This document shows positions 1 through 7,489 of a DNA stretch of 20,039 nucleotides, piece by piece. A program made the translations under genes and the position numbers. Numbering within the stretch: the first letter of the stretch is position 1; every line of letters starts with the position of its first letter. A model generated the notes under the pieces. The model had not been told where the DNA came from. It made no database searches and saw only the letters and a program-made list of their open reading frames with translations. The DNA is from JAGPKI01 sp052034135 (lineage in GTDB: Bacteria; Caldisericota; Caldisericia; UBA6126; JAGPKI01): positions 1 through 20,039 of the forward strand of contig JBPOJC010000078.1 of NCBI GenBank assembly GCA_052034135.1. The letters run 5' to 3'.

Positions 1-521
1 GTAGAGGAACAGTTGTTACAGGTAGAATTGATAGAGGAATAGTTAAAGTGGGTGATGAAGTTGAAATTATAGGTTTATCACATGATAGAAGGAAAACAGT
101 AGTAACTGGTATAGAAATGTTTAGAAAGATTCTTGATGAAGGTCACCCAGGTGATAATGTTGGGTTACTTCTTAGAGGTGTAGACCATTCTGAAGTAGAA
201 AGAGGTCAGGTTATAGCCAAACCAGGTTCAATTAACCCTCATACAAAATTCGAATCAGAAGTTTACATTCTCTCAAAAGAAGAAGGCGGAAGACATAAAG
301 CATTCTTTACAGGTTATCGTCCGCAGTTCTATATAAGAACAACAGATGTTACAGGAGAGATACAGTTACCAGAAGGCGTAGAGATGGCTATGCCTGGCGA
401 CAATGTAAAAATGACAGTTACTCTTATCTACCCTGTTGCCCTTGAAGAAGGACTTCGTTTTGCAATAAGAGAAGGTGGTAGAACAGTGGGAGCAGGCGTA
501 GTACCTAAGATAATTGAATAA
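1..521 (+). CDS. tuf: Elongation factor Tu, C-terminal part (5' end outside window)
   Basis: EF-Tu carries aminoacyl-tRNA to the ribosomal A site as a GTPase. The reading frame is open from base 3 to the stop at 519-521 and gives the last 172 residues of a protein usually near 400. It begins in domain II (RGTVVTGRIDRG) and runs through domain III (GYRPQFYIRTTDVTG, MPGDN) to the typical end REGGRTVGAGVV. The GTPase domain lies off the left edge. A first in-frame GTG is at 48, but it is internal to the conserved domain II and is not the true start. tuf directly before rpsJ is the classical junction between the str and S10 operons, so rpsL, rpsG and fusA probably lie upstream (inference). Identification is very secure. 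Confidence 0.97.
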   Translation, partial: RGTVVTGRIDRGIVKVGDEVEIIGLSHDRRKTVVTGIEMFRKILDEGHPGDNVGLLLRGVDHSEVERGQVIAKPGSINPHTKFESEVYILSKEEGGRHKAFFTGYRPQFYIRTTDVTGEIQLPEGVEMAMPGDNVKMTVTLIYPVALEEGLRFAIREGGRTVGAGVVPKIIE

Positions 522-545
522 AAGTGGAGGATAATCGATAAAATA

Positions 546-854
546 ATGACTAACCAGAAACTTCGTATAAAACTTAGAGCTTACGATCACAGAATACTCG
601 ATCAGTCTGTAAAGAAAATTTTAGAGACTGCTTTAGCATCAGGCGCGAAGGTAAGAGGACCGATTCCTCTTCCTACGAAGAAAACTGTTTATACTGTATT
701 ACGTTCTCCGCATGTGGATAAAGATTCAAGAGAGCAGTTTGAAATTAGAACGCACAAAAGATTAATTGATATATATGATCCTTCGCCAGATGTTACAAAA
801 GCATTAATGAGCATAGATCTGCCAGCAGGAGTTGACATAGAAATAAAACTTTAA
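546..854 (+). CDS. rpsJ: 30S ribosomal protein S10 (uS10/NusE)
   Basis: S10 is a head protein of the small subunit and, as NusE, also joins antitermination complexes with NusB. The 102-residue product has the family length. It begins with the conserved KLRIKLRAYDHRILDQS stretch and contains GPIPLPTKK and SPHVDKDSREQFEIRTHKR, the usual family signatures. The start at ATG 546 is fixed by homology. The only Shine-Dalgarno-like sequence, GGAGG at 526-530, sits 15 nt upstream, which is unusually far. There is no in-frame ATG, GTG or TTG between the two. The gene lies 24 nt after tuf and 22 nt before rplC. Confidence 0.97.
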   Translation: MTNQKLRIKLRAYDHRILDQSVKKILETALASGAKVRGPIPLPTKKTVYTVLRSPHVDKDSREQFEIRTHKRLIDIYDPSPDVTKALMSIDLPAGVDIEIKL

Positions 855-876
855 AGTTAATGAGGTGGAGGTATTT

Positions 877-1479
877 ATGAATTTTAGAATGTTAGGATTT
901 AAATTAGGTATGACTCAAATATGGAAAGATGATAAGTTAATTCCTGTTACTGTGGTAAAAATGCCAACTGCATATATAATTGAGAGAAAAAACATGAGTA
1001 AACATGGTTATAATGCTGTAAAAGTAGGATCTGTAAGCATTCCTAAGGATAAATTAAATAAGCCTGAAGCAGGATTGTTTAAAAATATGGAGACTGGTTA
1101 TAAATATCTATACGAAATAAGAACTGATGATGAATTTGCCGCCGATACAATCTCTGTAGAATTACTTAATAAAGGGGATATAGTTAAAGTTAGAGGGAAA
1201 TCAAAAGGTAAAGGTTTTGCTGGCGTAATGGAAAGACACAACCTTAGCGGAGGATTCAAAACTCATGGCTCAATGTCCCATAGAAGAGTTGGTGCCATAG
1301 GTTGTAGATTGACTCCTGGTAGGGTTTTCAAAGGAAAAAAGCTTCCAGGACAACTTGGCAATGCATATGTAAATGAGATAAAGAAAGAAGTAGTTGATGT
1401 AATTCCCGATAAAGAAGTCATTCTTCTTAAGGGAAGTGTTCCTGGTAGCAAGAACTCATTAGTATTTATTGAAAGGTGA
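877..1479 (+). CDS. rplC: 50S ribosomal protein L3 (uL3)
   Basis: L3 is an early-assembly large-subunit protein whose loop reaches towards the peptidyl-transferase centre. The 200-residue product starts FRMLGFKLGMTQIW and carries the core motifs KGKGFAGVMERHN, THGSMSHRR and TPGRVFKGKKLPGQLGN. I chose ATG 877 rather than the in-frame GTG at 865. GGAGG at 867-871 gives 5-nt spacing to ATG 877, and starting at 865 would place that Shine-Dalgarno inside the coding region. Compared with many bacteria the segment after THGS is somewhat shorter or altered (SMSHRRVGAIGCRL). The stop at 1477-1479 lies in the ribosome-binding site of rplD. Confidence 0.96.
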   Translation: MNFRMLGFKLGMTQIWKDDKLIPVTVVKMPTAYIIERKNMSKHGYNAVKVGSVSIPKDKLNKPEAGLFKNMETGYKYLYEIRTDDEFAADTISVELLNKGDIVKVRGKSKGKGFAGVMERHNLSGGFKTHGSMSHRRVGAIGCRLTPGRVFKGKKLPGQLGNAYVNEIKKEVVDVIPDKEVILLKGSVPGSKNSLVFIER

Positions 1480-1486
1480 TTTTGTC

Positions 1487-2128
1487 ATGATAATTCAAGA
1501 ATATGATTTTAGTAACGATACAATTTTACAGAGAGAAATAAACGAAGACATTTTTAAAACCTCGATAGACGAGGATATTATAACAGAGATTATAATTGCT
1601 ACGAAGAATAATAGTAGACAAGGTTCTGCCTGTGCTAAAACAAGGGCTGAAGTAAGCTATAGCACCCGTAAGCCATGGAGACAGAAAGGAACAGGTAGAG
1701 CAAGAGCAGGAACGAGAAAATCTCCTATATGGGTAAAAGGAGGAGTCATTTTTCCGCCACGCCCAAGGAAATTTAAAACGAAGCAACCTAAGAAAGTTAA
1801 AAAATTAGCCTTTAAATCAGCACTATATATGAAACTGAAAGAACAAAATTTATTTTTGATCAAAAATTTTAATTCTTCAATACGTACAAAAGATGTACTT
1901 AAAGATTTTGAAAAAATATCTTTTCTTCTTACTCCTCCAAGAAAGAAAGTCCTTGTAATTTATGATGAGAAAAATAGTTCTCTTAATTTAGCACTCAGAA
2001 ATGTTATGGATGAATTTACAGCTATTCCATGGGATTCAGTCTGTACCTATGATATTGTTAAGAGCGACAAAGTATTAGCCACAAGCGAAGCCTTTGAGAA
2101 TTTGGAAAAGAGGTTAGAAAATGTCTAA
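1487..2128 (+). CDS. rplD: 50S ribosomal protein L4 (uL4)
   Basis: L4 is a primary 23S rRNA binder whose extended loop lines the exit tunnel; in some bacteria it represses its own operon. The product is 213 residues. The tunnel-loop signature RKPWRQKGTGRARAGTRKSP and the nearby GGVIFPPRPR are clear at about residues 60-95. ATG 1487 is preferred over the in-frame TTG at 1469: AGGTGA at 1474-1479 is 7 nt upstream of 1487, while nothing precedes 1469 at a useful distance. The gene overlaps rplW by 8 nt (ATGTCTAA), so L23 translation is probably coupled to L4. No autoregulatory leader is visible at this point. Confidence 0.96.
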   Translation: MIIQEYDFSNDTILQREINEDIFKTSIDEDIITEIIIATKNNSRQGSACAKTRAEVSYSTRKPWRQKGTGRARAGTRKSPIWVKGGVIFPPRPRKFKTKQPKKVKKLAFKSALYMKLKEQNLFLIKNFNSSIRTKDVLKDFEKISFLLTPPRKKVLVIYDEKNSSLNLALRNVMDEFTAIPWDSVCTYDIVKSDKVLATSEAFENLEKRLENV

Positions 2129-2408
2129 AAACAGAGAAATTTTATTAAGACCAGTAATTAGCGAAAAATCTATGAATTTACAAAGTAAAGGCATATATAC
2201 ATTCATTGTTGATATTAATTCAAACAAGCAAGAGATAAAAAAAGCTGTTCAAGATATGTTTAATGTGATTGTAAAAGACGTTCGTACTATAAAAGTCTAT
2301 CCTAAGAAAAGACGAGTACGTAATGCTTTTTCTAAAACAAAAGTCCAGAAAAAAGCTCAAGTACAGCTTGAACAAGGTTATTCAATTGAAAGTCTTAAAG
2401 TTTCATAA
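2121..2408 (+). CDS. rplW: 50S ribosomal protein L23 (uL23)
   Basis: L23 sits at the exit of the ribosomal tunnel and is the docking site for trigger factor and SRP in bacteria. The 95-residue product has the family length and shows LLRPVISEKSM near the N terminus, YTFIVDINSNKQEIKKAV, and the basic strand VRTIKVYPKKRRVR. Its ATG lies inside the end of rplD (8-nt overlap), with AAAGAGG-type sequence just upstream in the rplD coding region. It is followed by rplB after 13 nt carrying AAGGAG. Confidence 0.96.
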   Translation: MSKNREILLRPVISEKSMNLQSKGIYTFIVDINSNKQEIKKAVQDMFNVIVKDVRTIKVYPKKRRVRNAFSKTKVQKKAQVQLEQGYSIESLKVS

Positions 2409-2421
2409 GGAGTGAGTAGAT

Positions 2422-3255
2422 ATGGCACTTAAGTTTCACAAACCAACATCGCCCGGAACAAGAGGAAGAGTATCTCTAATGAGAGAAACTACTTCAAAAG
2501 AAAATAAGCCTTACAAGCGGTTAACGCGTGGAAAGGCAAAAACAGGCGGAAGAAATAATCAAGGTAAAATAACGGTTCGTCATGTTGGGGGCGGTCAAAA
2601 ACAAAAATTTAGAATAATAGATTTTAAACGAGATAAAGTTTCTATTCCTGGGAAAGTAGTAAGCATAGAATATGATCCTAACAGAACTGCTTTAATTGCT
2701 TTAATAGCATATAAAGATGGAGAAAAAAGATATATATTAGCTCCATCTGGACTTAAAAAGGGAGATACCATTATAACTTCAGAAGATGCAGACATAAAGG
2801 ATGGGAATTGTTTAAGTTTAAGAAGCATTCCGCCAGGCACGACTATTCATAATATAGAATTAAAGCCTGGTTGCGGTGGAATCATAGTAAGATCAGCTGG
2901 TGCAAGTGCACAGTTACTTGCAAAAGATGATGTTTTTGCTCATGTTAAACTTCCTTCTTTAGAGGTCCGAAAGATACCTTTAGATTGTAAAGCAACTATT
3001 GGACAGGTTAGTAATGTTGACCATGAAAATATTGTTTTAGCAAAAGCTGGCAGAAGTAGGAGATTAGGTAAAAGACCTTCTGTAAGGGGTACTGCAATGA
3101 ATCCAGTAGATCATCCGCATGGCGGTGGAGAAGGAAAGTCTCCAATTGGTTTACCTGGACCACAAACTCCATGGGGAAAACCAGCTCTTGGTTACAAAAC
3201 TCGTAATCCAAAGAAACATTCTTCAAAATTAATATTAAAGAGAAGAAAGAAATAA
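2422..3255 (+). CDS. rplB: 50S ribosomal protein L2 (uL2)
   Basis: L2 is a core large-subunit protein needed for subunit joining and for peptidyl-transferase activity. The 277-residue product has the usual length. An OB-like N-terminal half (GGRNNQGKITVRHVGGGQK at about 42-60) is followed by the SH3-like half. The hallmark NPVDHPHGGGEG at about 227-238 holds the conserved histidine implicated in activity, then PWGKPALGYKTR. The basic C-terminal tail KLILKRRKK is typical. AAGGAG at 2406-2411 precedes ATG 2422. Nothing unusual is seen. Confidence 0.97.
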   Translation: MALKFHKPTSPGTRGRVSLMRETTSKENKPYKRLTRGKAKTGGRNNQGKITVRHVGGGQKQKFRIIDFKRDKVSIPGKVVSIEYDPNRTALIALIAYKDGEKRYILAPSGLKKGDTIITSEDADIKDGNCLSLRSIPPGTTIHNIELKPGCGGIIVRSAGASAQLLAKDDVFAHVKLPSLEVRKIPLDCKATIGQVSNVDHENIVLAKAGRSRRLGKRPSVRGTAMNPVDHPHGGGEGKSPIGLPGPQTPWGKPALGYKTRNPKKHSSKLILKRRKK

Positions 3256-3267
3256 GGAGAGTGAATT

Positions 3268-3585
3268 ATGCAAAAGAATAAATCATCGATACAGGAAGAA
3301 ATTTCTCCTAAAAAGAAGTCAAAACCTTTTGTTGATGAGAAGCTAATTAAAAAAATAAACATAATGAATATGACTGGCGAAAAGCGTATAATTAAAACAT
3401 GGAGTAGGTCATCTACTATAACTCCTGAAATGGTAGGTTTTACAATTGCTGTTCATAATGGCAAAGTGCATATACCAGTTTACATAAATGAGGCAATGAT
3501 TGGTCATAAGCTTGGCGAGTTTGCTCCAACTCGAACGTTTAGGTCTCATAATAGACCAACCGAGCGCTCGACATCTTTGACTTAA
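3268..3585 (+). CDS. rpsS: 30S ribosomal protein S19 (uS19) with N-terminal extension
   Basis: S19 is a head protein that forms a pair with S13 near the A-site finger. The core is unmistakable: KPFVDEKLIKKI, IKTWSRSSTITPEMVGFTIAVHNG and HKLGEFAPTRTFRSH. The product is 105 residues against about 92 for most bacteria. The extra 12 or so residues are at the N terminus (MQKNKSSIQEEI, charged and probably flexible), and the C-terminal tail is serine/threonine-rich rather than lysine-rich. AAGGAGAG at about 3254-3261 precedes ATG 3268 at a good distance, so the extension looks genuine and not a mis-called start. Confidence 0.95.
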   Translation: MQKNKSSIQEEISPKKKSKPFVDEKLIKKINIMNMTGEKRIIKTWSRSSTITPEMVGFTIAVHNGKVHIPVYINEAMIGHKLGEFAPTRTFRSHNRPTERSTSLT

Positions 3586-3600
3586 TGAGGTGATATAAAT

Positions 3601-3939
3601 ATGGAAGTATACTCAAAATTGAGATATAGTAGACTAAACCCCTATAAAGCAAGAAAAGTTGCTAAGTTAATAAAAGGAAAAGATGTAGAAGAAGCTTCTG
3701 CAATTTTAAAAAGCATACCCCATAAAGGTGCGAATGTTATATATAAAGTCCTACAGTCAGCAATAGCAAATGCTGTTCATAATTACGAAATGGATAAAGA
3801 AAAATTATTTGTAAAAAGAGTTCTTGTTGATGAAGGCACTCCTTTTAAAAGGGTAAGTCCTCGTGCTTTTGGGAGAGCCGATATAATTAAGAGAAGAACA
3901 TCACATATTACAGTTTATTTAGCGGAAAGGGAGATTTAA
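3601..3939 (+). CDS. rplV: 50S ribosomal protein L22 (uL22)
   Basis: L22 contributes a beta-hairpin to the exit-tunnel constriction. The 112-residue product matches the family length and shows LRYSRLNPYKARKVAKLIKG, SAIANAVHNYEMDKEKLFV and the basic hairpin segment GTPFKRVSPRAFGRADIIKR (about residues 79-98), ending HITVYLAE. A strong AGGTGAT at 3588-3594 lies 6 nt before ATG 3601. It is followed by rpsC after 3 nt. Confidence 0.96.
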   Translation: MEVYSKLRYSRLNPYKARKVAKLIKGKDVEEASAILKSIPHKGANVIYKVLQSAIANAVHNYEMDKEKLFVKRVLVDEGTPFKRVSPRAFGRADIIKRRTSHITVYLAEREI

Positions 3940-3942
3940 AAT

Positions 3943-4617
3943 ATGGGACAAAAAACTCATCCTTTTGGTTATAGACTTGGCGTTATTTATGATTGGAATG
4001 TGCATTGGTTTTCAAAACAACCAAATTATCAGAAAAATCTCATAGAAGATTTAAGAATAAGAAATGAGATAGATAAACTTGGTAGCGATATGGCAATCTC
4101 TAAGACCGAGATTGATAGAAAAGGAAATGAAGTAAGAGTTAGAATATATACTGCAAGACCCGGAATACTTATAGGAAGACATGGTTCAAATGTTGAAGCA
4201 CTGCGTAAAAAACTCGAAAAAGTAATTGATGGAAATATTCTTAAACTTGAAGTAGTAGAAGTAGGCAACTCTGATTTAAATGCTAAATTAGTTGCGGAAT
4301 CAGTTGCACAGCAAATTGAAAAAAGGATTCCATATAAAAGAGCTATGAAACAAGCAATATTTAGAGTTATGAAGAACGGAGCAATTGGTGTTAAGGTTAT
4401 GTGTTCAGGGAGATTGAATGGTGCTGAAATAGCAAGAAGTGAATGGTTTAGAGAAGGGAGACTTCCTCTTCATTCCATTCGCGCAAAAATTGATTACCAT
4501 TCTACAACTGCGCATACCAAATTTGGCTGTATAGGTGTAAAGGTTTGGATTTATACAGGTGATGTATCTACTGATTCAGCAGGTTTGCCAGCTCTTTTGT
4601 CAATGAGTGGAGGTTAG
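3943..4617 (+). CDS. rpsC: 30S ribosomal protein S3 (uS3)
   Basis: S3 lies at the mRNA entry channel and contributes to ribosomal helicase activity. The 224-residue product begins GQKTHPFGYRLGVI. It has a type-II KH domain with the GRHG loop at residues 78-81 and the C-terminal domain with GAIGVKVMCSGRLNGAEIAR. AGGGAGA at about 3928-3934 precedes ATG 3943. The last codons (AGTGGAGGTTAG) contain the Shine-Dalgarno of rplP, indicating tight coupling. Confidence 0.97.
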   Translation: MGQKTHPFGYRLGVIYDWNVHWFSKQPNYQKNLIEDLRIRNEIDKLGSDMAISKTEIDRKGNEVRVRIYTARPGILIGRHGSNVEALRKKLEKVIDGNILKLEVVEVGNSDLNAKLVAESVAQQIEKRIPYKRAMKQAIFRVMKNGAIGVKVMCSGRLNGAEIARSEWFREGRLPLHSIRAKIDYHSTTAHTKFGCIGVKVWIYTGDVSTDSAGLPALLSMSGG

Positions 4618-4623
4618 TTTAAT

Positions 4624-5046
4624 ATGTTAATGCCTGAAAGAACAAAATATAGAAAGCAACATAGAGGAAGGATGAGAGGTAAAGCATACAGGGGCTCAAG
4701 TTTATCTTTTGGTGATTATGGGATTAAAGCTTTAGAGCCTTGTTGGCTAACATCTCGTCAAATAGAAGCTGCAAGAATTGTAATTACCCAGGCAACACAA
4801 AAAACTGGAAAGTTTTGGATTAGAGTTTTTCCAGATAAATCTGTGACGAAGAAATCAGCTGAAACAAGAATGGGCGGAGGTAAAGGAGATGTTGATCATT
4901 GGGTAGCAGTCATTAAACCTGGAAGAATCTTATATGAATTCACGGGTGTTAGCGAAGAAAAGGCTAAAAGAGTAACTGATTTAGTCTCTGCCAAGTTACC
5001 TATAAAAGTTAAACTTGTTACGAGAAGTGAGCAGGAGGCCATATAA
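4624..5046 (+). CDS. rplP: 50S ribosomal protein L16 (uL16)
   Basis: L16 organises the A-site tRNA elbow region of the large subunit and is a late-assembly protein. The 140-residue product has the family start MLMPERTKYRKQHRGRM and the motifs RQIEAARI, IRVFPDKSVTKKSAETRMGGGKG and VAVIKPGRILYE. The ATG at 4624 is 6 nt after the rpsC stop and uses a GGAGG in the end of rpsC. Its own end carries GCAGGAGG for rpmC. Confidence 0.96.
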   Translation: MLMPERTKYRKQHRGRMRGKAYRGSSLSFGDYGIKALEPCWLTSRQIEAARIVITQATQKTGKFWIRVFPDKSVTKKSAETRMGGGKGDVDHWVAVIKPGRILYEFTGVSEEKAKRVTDLVSAKLPIKVKLVTRSEQEAI

Positions 5047-5049
5047 TAA

Positions 5050-5241
5050 ATGAAGCTCTATAAAATTAAAGAAATGTCAACTGAAGAAATGAGCAAAAAA
5101 CTTTTAGACTTAAAAAAAGAGTTGTTTTTCTTAAATCATAAAAAGAATCTACATCAACTTGACAAGCCTATAGAAATAAGGAATTTAAGAAGAGATATAC
5201 GTAGATTGGAAACACTTTTAAGGGAGAAAAAGAATGTATAG
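5050..5241 (+). CDS. rpmC: 50S ribosomal protein L29 (uL29)
   Basis: L29 is a small helical protein at the tunnel exit beside L23. The 63-residue product shows the usual two-helix pattern, with MSTEEMSKKLLDLKKELFFL and a C-terminal RNLRRDIRRLETLLREK. The start follows an AGGAGG at about 5034-5039. The last 8 nt overlap the rpsQ start (ATGTATAG), the same overlap length as between rplD and rplW. Confidence 0.95.
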   Translation: MKLYKIKEMSTEEMSKKLLDLKKELFFLNHKKNLHQLDKPIEIRNLRRDIRRLETLLREKKNV

Positions 5242-5500
5242 TCATAGGAAAATTATAGTTGGGAATGTTGTAAGTGACAAAAATGATAAATTTAGAGTAG
5301 TTGAAGAGAAAGCAAGAGTTGTAGGCCATCCGCTGTACAGAAAACTGGTTGAGAAGACAAGAAAGTTTCATGTTAGTGATCCGGAAGGAATTTCTAAAGT
5401 TGGCGATTTGGTTAAAATACAAGAATGTAGACCGATCAGCAAAACAATAAGATGGAAAATACTTGAAGTAGTTTCTTCAGAACGAGAAAAAGGAGAGTGA
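5234..5500 (+). CDS. rpsQ: 30S ribosomal protein S17 (uS17)
   Basis: S17 is an OB-fold primary binder of 16S rRNA. The 88-residue product shows IIVGNVVSDKNDK near the start, then HPLYRKLVEKTRKFHVSD, KVGDLVKIQECRPISKTIRW and a C-terminal strand ILEVV. The usual DKMDKT segment is DKNDKF, a modest divergence. Translation starts inside rpmC (8-nt overlap), and GGGAGAAAAAG at about 5222-5232 is the likely ribosome-binding site. Confidence 0.95.
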   Translation: MYSHRKIIVGNVVSDKNDKFRVVEEKARVVGHPLYRKLVEKTRKFHVSDPEGISKVGDLVKIQECRPISKTIRWKILEVVSSEREKGE

Positions 5501-5506
5501 TGTGAT

Positions 5507-5875
5507 TTGATAAGACAATATTCAAGGTTGAAAGTTGCAGATAATAGTGGTGCCAAGGTAGTTTCCGTGATAGGTATACTTGGTAGTTCAAATCGTAAGT
5601 ATGGATATGTCGGAGATAAAGTTGTAGTTACAGTAAAACAAGCTGCGCCTGCTAGCGCCATAAAAAAAGGAAGCGTTGAAAGGGGAGTTATTGTTAGAAC
5701 TAGTTTTCCGATAAAACGTAGCGATGGCAGCACGGTCAGATTTGGAGACAATGCTGTCGTTATAATAGATGACGAAGGAAACCCAAAAGGAACGCGTATC
5801 TTTGGACCTGTTTCACGTGAATTGCGCGAAAAAGGTTATATGAAAATAATTTCTTTGGCTCCGGAGGTAGTATAA
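5507..5875 (+). CDS. rplN: 50S ribosomal protein L14 (uL14), TTG start
   Basis: L14 forms an inter-subunit bridge and is the docking site of the silencing factor RsfS. The 122-residue product matches the family exactly in length and motifs: MIRQYSRLKVADNSGAK, GYVGDKVVVTVKQA, GDNAVVIID and GTRIFGPVSRELR. The start is TTG at 5507-5509. Homology requires the methionine at this codon, and AAGGAGAGTGA just upstream gives an acceptable ribosome-binding site, so the rare start is well supported. The stop overlaps the rplX ATG by one base (TAATG). Confidence 0.96.
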   Translation: MIRQYSRLKVADNSGAKVVSVIGILGSSNRKYGYVGDKVVVTVKQAAPASAIKKGSVERGVIVRTSFPIKRSDGSTVRFGDNAVVIIDDEGNPKGTRIFGPVSRELREKGYMKIISLAPEVV

Positions 5876-6204
5876 TGATACTTAAGCGCGGAGATACAGT
5901 TTTAGTAATATATGGTAAAGATAAAGGCAAAAAAGGTAAAATTATTAAAGTTATAGATAAAGACTTAAAAGAAGCCCCTAAAGTAATAGTTGAAGGAATC
6001 AATATTGCCAAAAAAGCTGTTAGGCCTTCTCAGAAATTTACTCAGGGGGGTATTATAACAAAAGAAATGCCTCTTTTTTCAAGTAAAGTAATGTTAATAT
6101 GTCCTGTTTGTGGTCAATCAACGAGAGTTGGGAAAAGATTACTTGAAAATGGTAAGCGTGTTCGCTATTGCAAAAAGTGTAATGAAATAATTGATAAGGG
6201 TTAA
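5875..6204 (+). CDS. rplX: 50S ribosomal protein L24 (uL24) with four-cysteine C-terminal motif
   Basis: L24 is an assembly initiator of the large subunit. The KOW domain is at the N terminus (ILKRGDTVLVIYGKDKGKKGKI), followed by EGINIAKKAVRPSQKFTQGG and KEMPLFSSKVMLICPVCG. Residues C76, C79, C99 and C102 make two CxxC pairs, consistent with a zinc-binding C terminus as in many bacterial L24 proteins. The length of 109 is normal. ATG 5875 overlaps the rplN stop by one base, with GGAGG at 5863-5867 just inside rplN. Confidence 0.96.
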   Translation: MILKRGDTVLVIYGKDKGKKGKIIKVIDKDLKEAPKVIVEGINIAKKAVRPSQKFTQGGIITKEMPLFSSKVMLICPVCGQSTRVGKRLLENGKRVRYCKKCNEIIDKG

Positions 6205-6224
6205 AGTATTGGAGGAATGAAAGA

Positions 6225-6833
6225 ATGAGTGCCGATAAAAGCAAAAAAAGTGCTTCAACAATTGAAGAAATAAAGACAATAGATGAAGCAATTTCACAAC
6301 AATTGATTGACAAATTTAAGAAAGAAGTGCCCGAGCAACTTAAAAAGAAATTAAATTATGAAAATATTATGGAAATACCAAAACTTGTAAAAATAACTGT
6401 AAATAGAGGTGTTGGGGAAGCAACTCAGGACATAAAAGCTATAGATCATTCAATGGAAGAACTTTTTCTTATAACAAAACAAAAACCTGTAATAAGAAGA
6501 GCAAAAGTTTCTATAGCTAATTTTAAAGTGAGAAAAGGTCAACCAATTGGTGTAATGGTTACTTTAAGAGGAAAAAGAATGTATTCCTTTTTGGAAAAAC
6601 TTATTAATACTGCTTTACCAAGAATTAGGGATTTTAAAGGTCTCGATCCTCATTCTTTCGATGGTCATGGTAATTATACTTTTGGAATCAGGGAACAGCT
6701 TATTTTCCCTGAAATTGATTATAACAAGGTTGATAAAATTAGAGGAATGAATATAACGATTTGTACAACTGCTAAAAATGATGAAGAAGCGAAAGCTCTT
6801 CTTGAAGCATTTGGATTTCCGTTTAGAAAATAG
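6225..6833 (+). CDS. rplE: 50S ribosomal protein L5 (uL5) with N-terminal extension
   Basis: L5 binds 5S rRNA and contacts P-site tRNA. The core is clear: YENIMEIPKLVKITVNRGVGEA, VIRRAKVSIANFKVRKGQPIG, ALPRIRDFKGLDPHSFDGHG and GIREQLIFPEIDYNKVDKIRGM. The protein is 202 residues against about 180 for most bacteria. The extra ~22 residues are at the N terminus (lysine/serine then acidic). GGAGGAATGA at about 6211-6220 sits just before ATG 6225, and the region between it and the core has no better start, so the extension is probably real. Confidence 0.95.
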   Translation: MSADKSKKSASTIEEIKTIDEAISQQLIDKFKKEVPEQLKKKLNYENIMEIPKLVKITVNRGVGEATQDIKAIDHSMEELFLITKQKPVIRRAKVSIANFKVRKGQPIGVMVTLRGKRMYSFLEKLINTALPRIRDFKGLDPHSFDGHGNYTFGIREQLIFPEIDYNKVDKIRGMNITICTTAKNDEEAKALLEAFGFPFRK

Positions 6834-6848
6834 GAGGTTATAAAAAAT

Positions 6849-7034
6849 ATGGCAAGATTGGCATTGATAAATAAAGCTAATAAAAAACCTAAGTTTTCAA
6901 CAAGAAAGCATAATAGGTGTCAAATTTGCGGCAGACCACGCGCATATTATAGAGATTTTGGGTTATGCAGATTATGCTTGAGAAAGTATGCTTTAGAGGG
7001 AAAAATTCCTGGCCTTAAAAAGGCGAGCTGGTAG
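6849..7034 (+). CDS. rpsN: 30S ribosomal protein S14, zinc-binding (type Z)
   Basis: S14 completes the head of the small subunit. This is the 61-residue zinc form: cysteines C24, C27, C40 and C43 form two CxxC pairs (CQICGRPRAYY and CRLCLRKYA), with the C-terminal KIPGLKKASW typical of this type. TAGGAGGT at about 6831-6838 precedes ATG 6849. Its presence inside the spc cluster is normal for lineages keeping only the zinc form. Confidence 0.96.
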   Translation: MARLALINKANKKPKFSTRKHNRCQICGRPRAYYRDFGLCRLCLRKYALEGKIPGLKKASW

Positions 7035-7043
7035 GTCTTTGAG

Positions 7044-7457
7044 ATGGATAAAAAAATGAGATCATTAAACCCACTTGCTGATTTTGTAGTTAGAATCAAA
7101 AATGCAAATATGGTTTACAAAAGCGTAGTAGAAACCCCAACAAATAAGCAAATTAAAGAAATTGCCAAAATATTACGATTAGAGGGATTTATAGACGACT
7201 ATCAAATATTTAATGAAGAAGATGGTAAGGAAAAAATGAGAGTATATTTAAAATACGGAAACGATAAGACAAGATGTCTTAATAATATAGCTCTCGTTTC
7301 TAAGCCACAAAGAAGGATTTATAGTTCCTCTGATAAGTTGCCAAGAGTGAAAAGGGGCATTGGAATAGCAATAATTTCAACATCACAAGGACTTATGACC
7401 GATAAACAAGCACGTAAACTTGGACAAGGTGGAGAAATTATTTGTTATGTTTGGTAA
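7044..7457 (+). CDS. rpsH: 30S ribosomal protein S8 (uS8); start uncertain
   Basis: S8 is a primary 16S rRNA binder in the platform. The core shows NPLADFVVRIKNANM, PTNKQIKEIAKILRLEGFI, KPQRRIYSSSDKLPRV and RGIGIAIISTSQGLMTDKQAR, ending GGEIICYVW. From ATG 7044 it is 137 residues. An in-frame ATG at 7056 would give 133, nearer the usual 130-132, and would place the purine-rich GAGATGGAT (7041-7049) at Shine-Dalgarno distance. No good ribosome-binding site precedes 7044, so 7056 is a serious alternative. The gene follows rpsN by 9 nt. Confidence 0.95.
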   Translation: MDKKMRSLNPLADFVVRIKNANMVYKSVVETPTNKQIKEIAKILRLEGFIDDYQIFNEEDGKEKMRVYLKYGNDKTRCLNNIALVSKPQRRIYSSSDKLPRVKRGIGIAIISTSQGLMTDKQARKLGQGGEIICYVW

Positions 7458-7489
7458 TGAAAGTTTAAAGGTGAAGGAGTAATTAGGAT

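Noticed and set aside
865..876. GTG start for L3
   Set aside because: It would place the GGAGG ribosome-binding site inside the gene; ATG 877 fits spacing and family length.
1469..1486. TTG start for L4
   Set aside because: It overlaps the end of L3 and has no ribosome-binding site; ATG 1487 has one at 7 nt.
5368..5751. 127-residue minus-strand frame
   Set aside because: Antisense to rpsQ and rplN, both unmistakable; low-complexity composition and no support.
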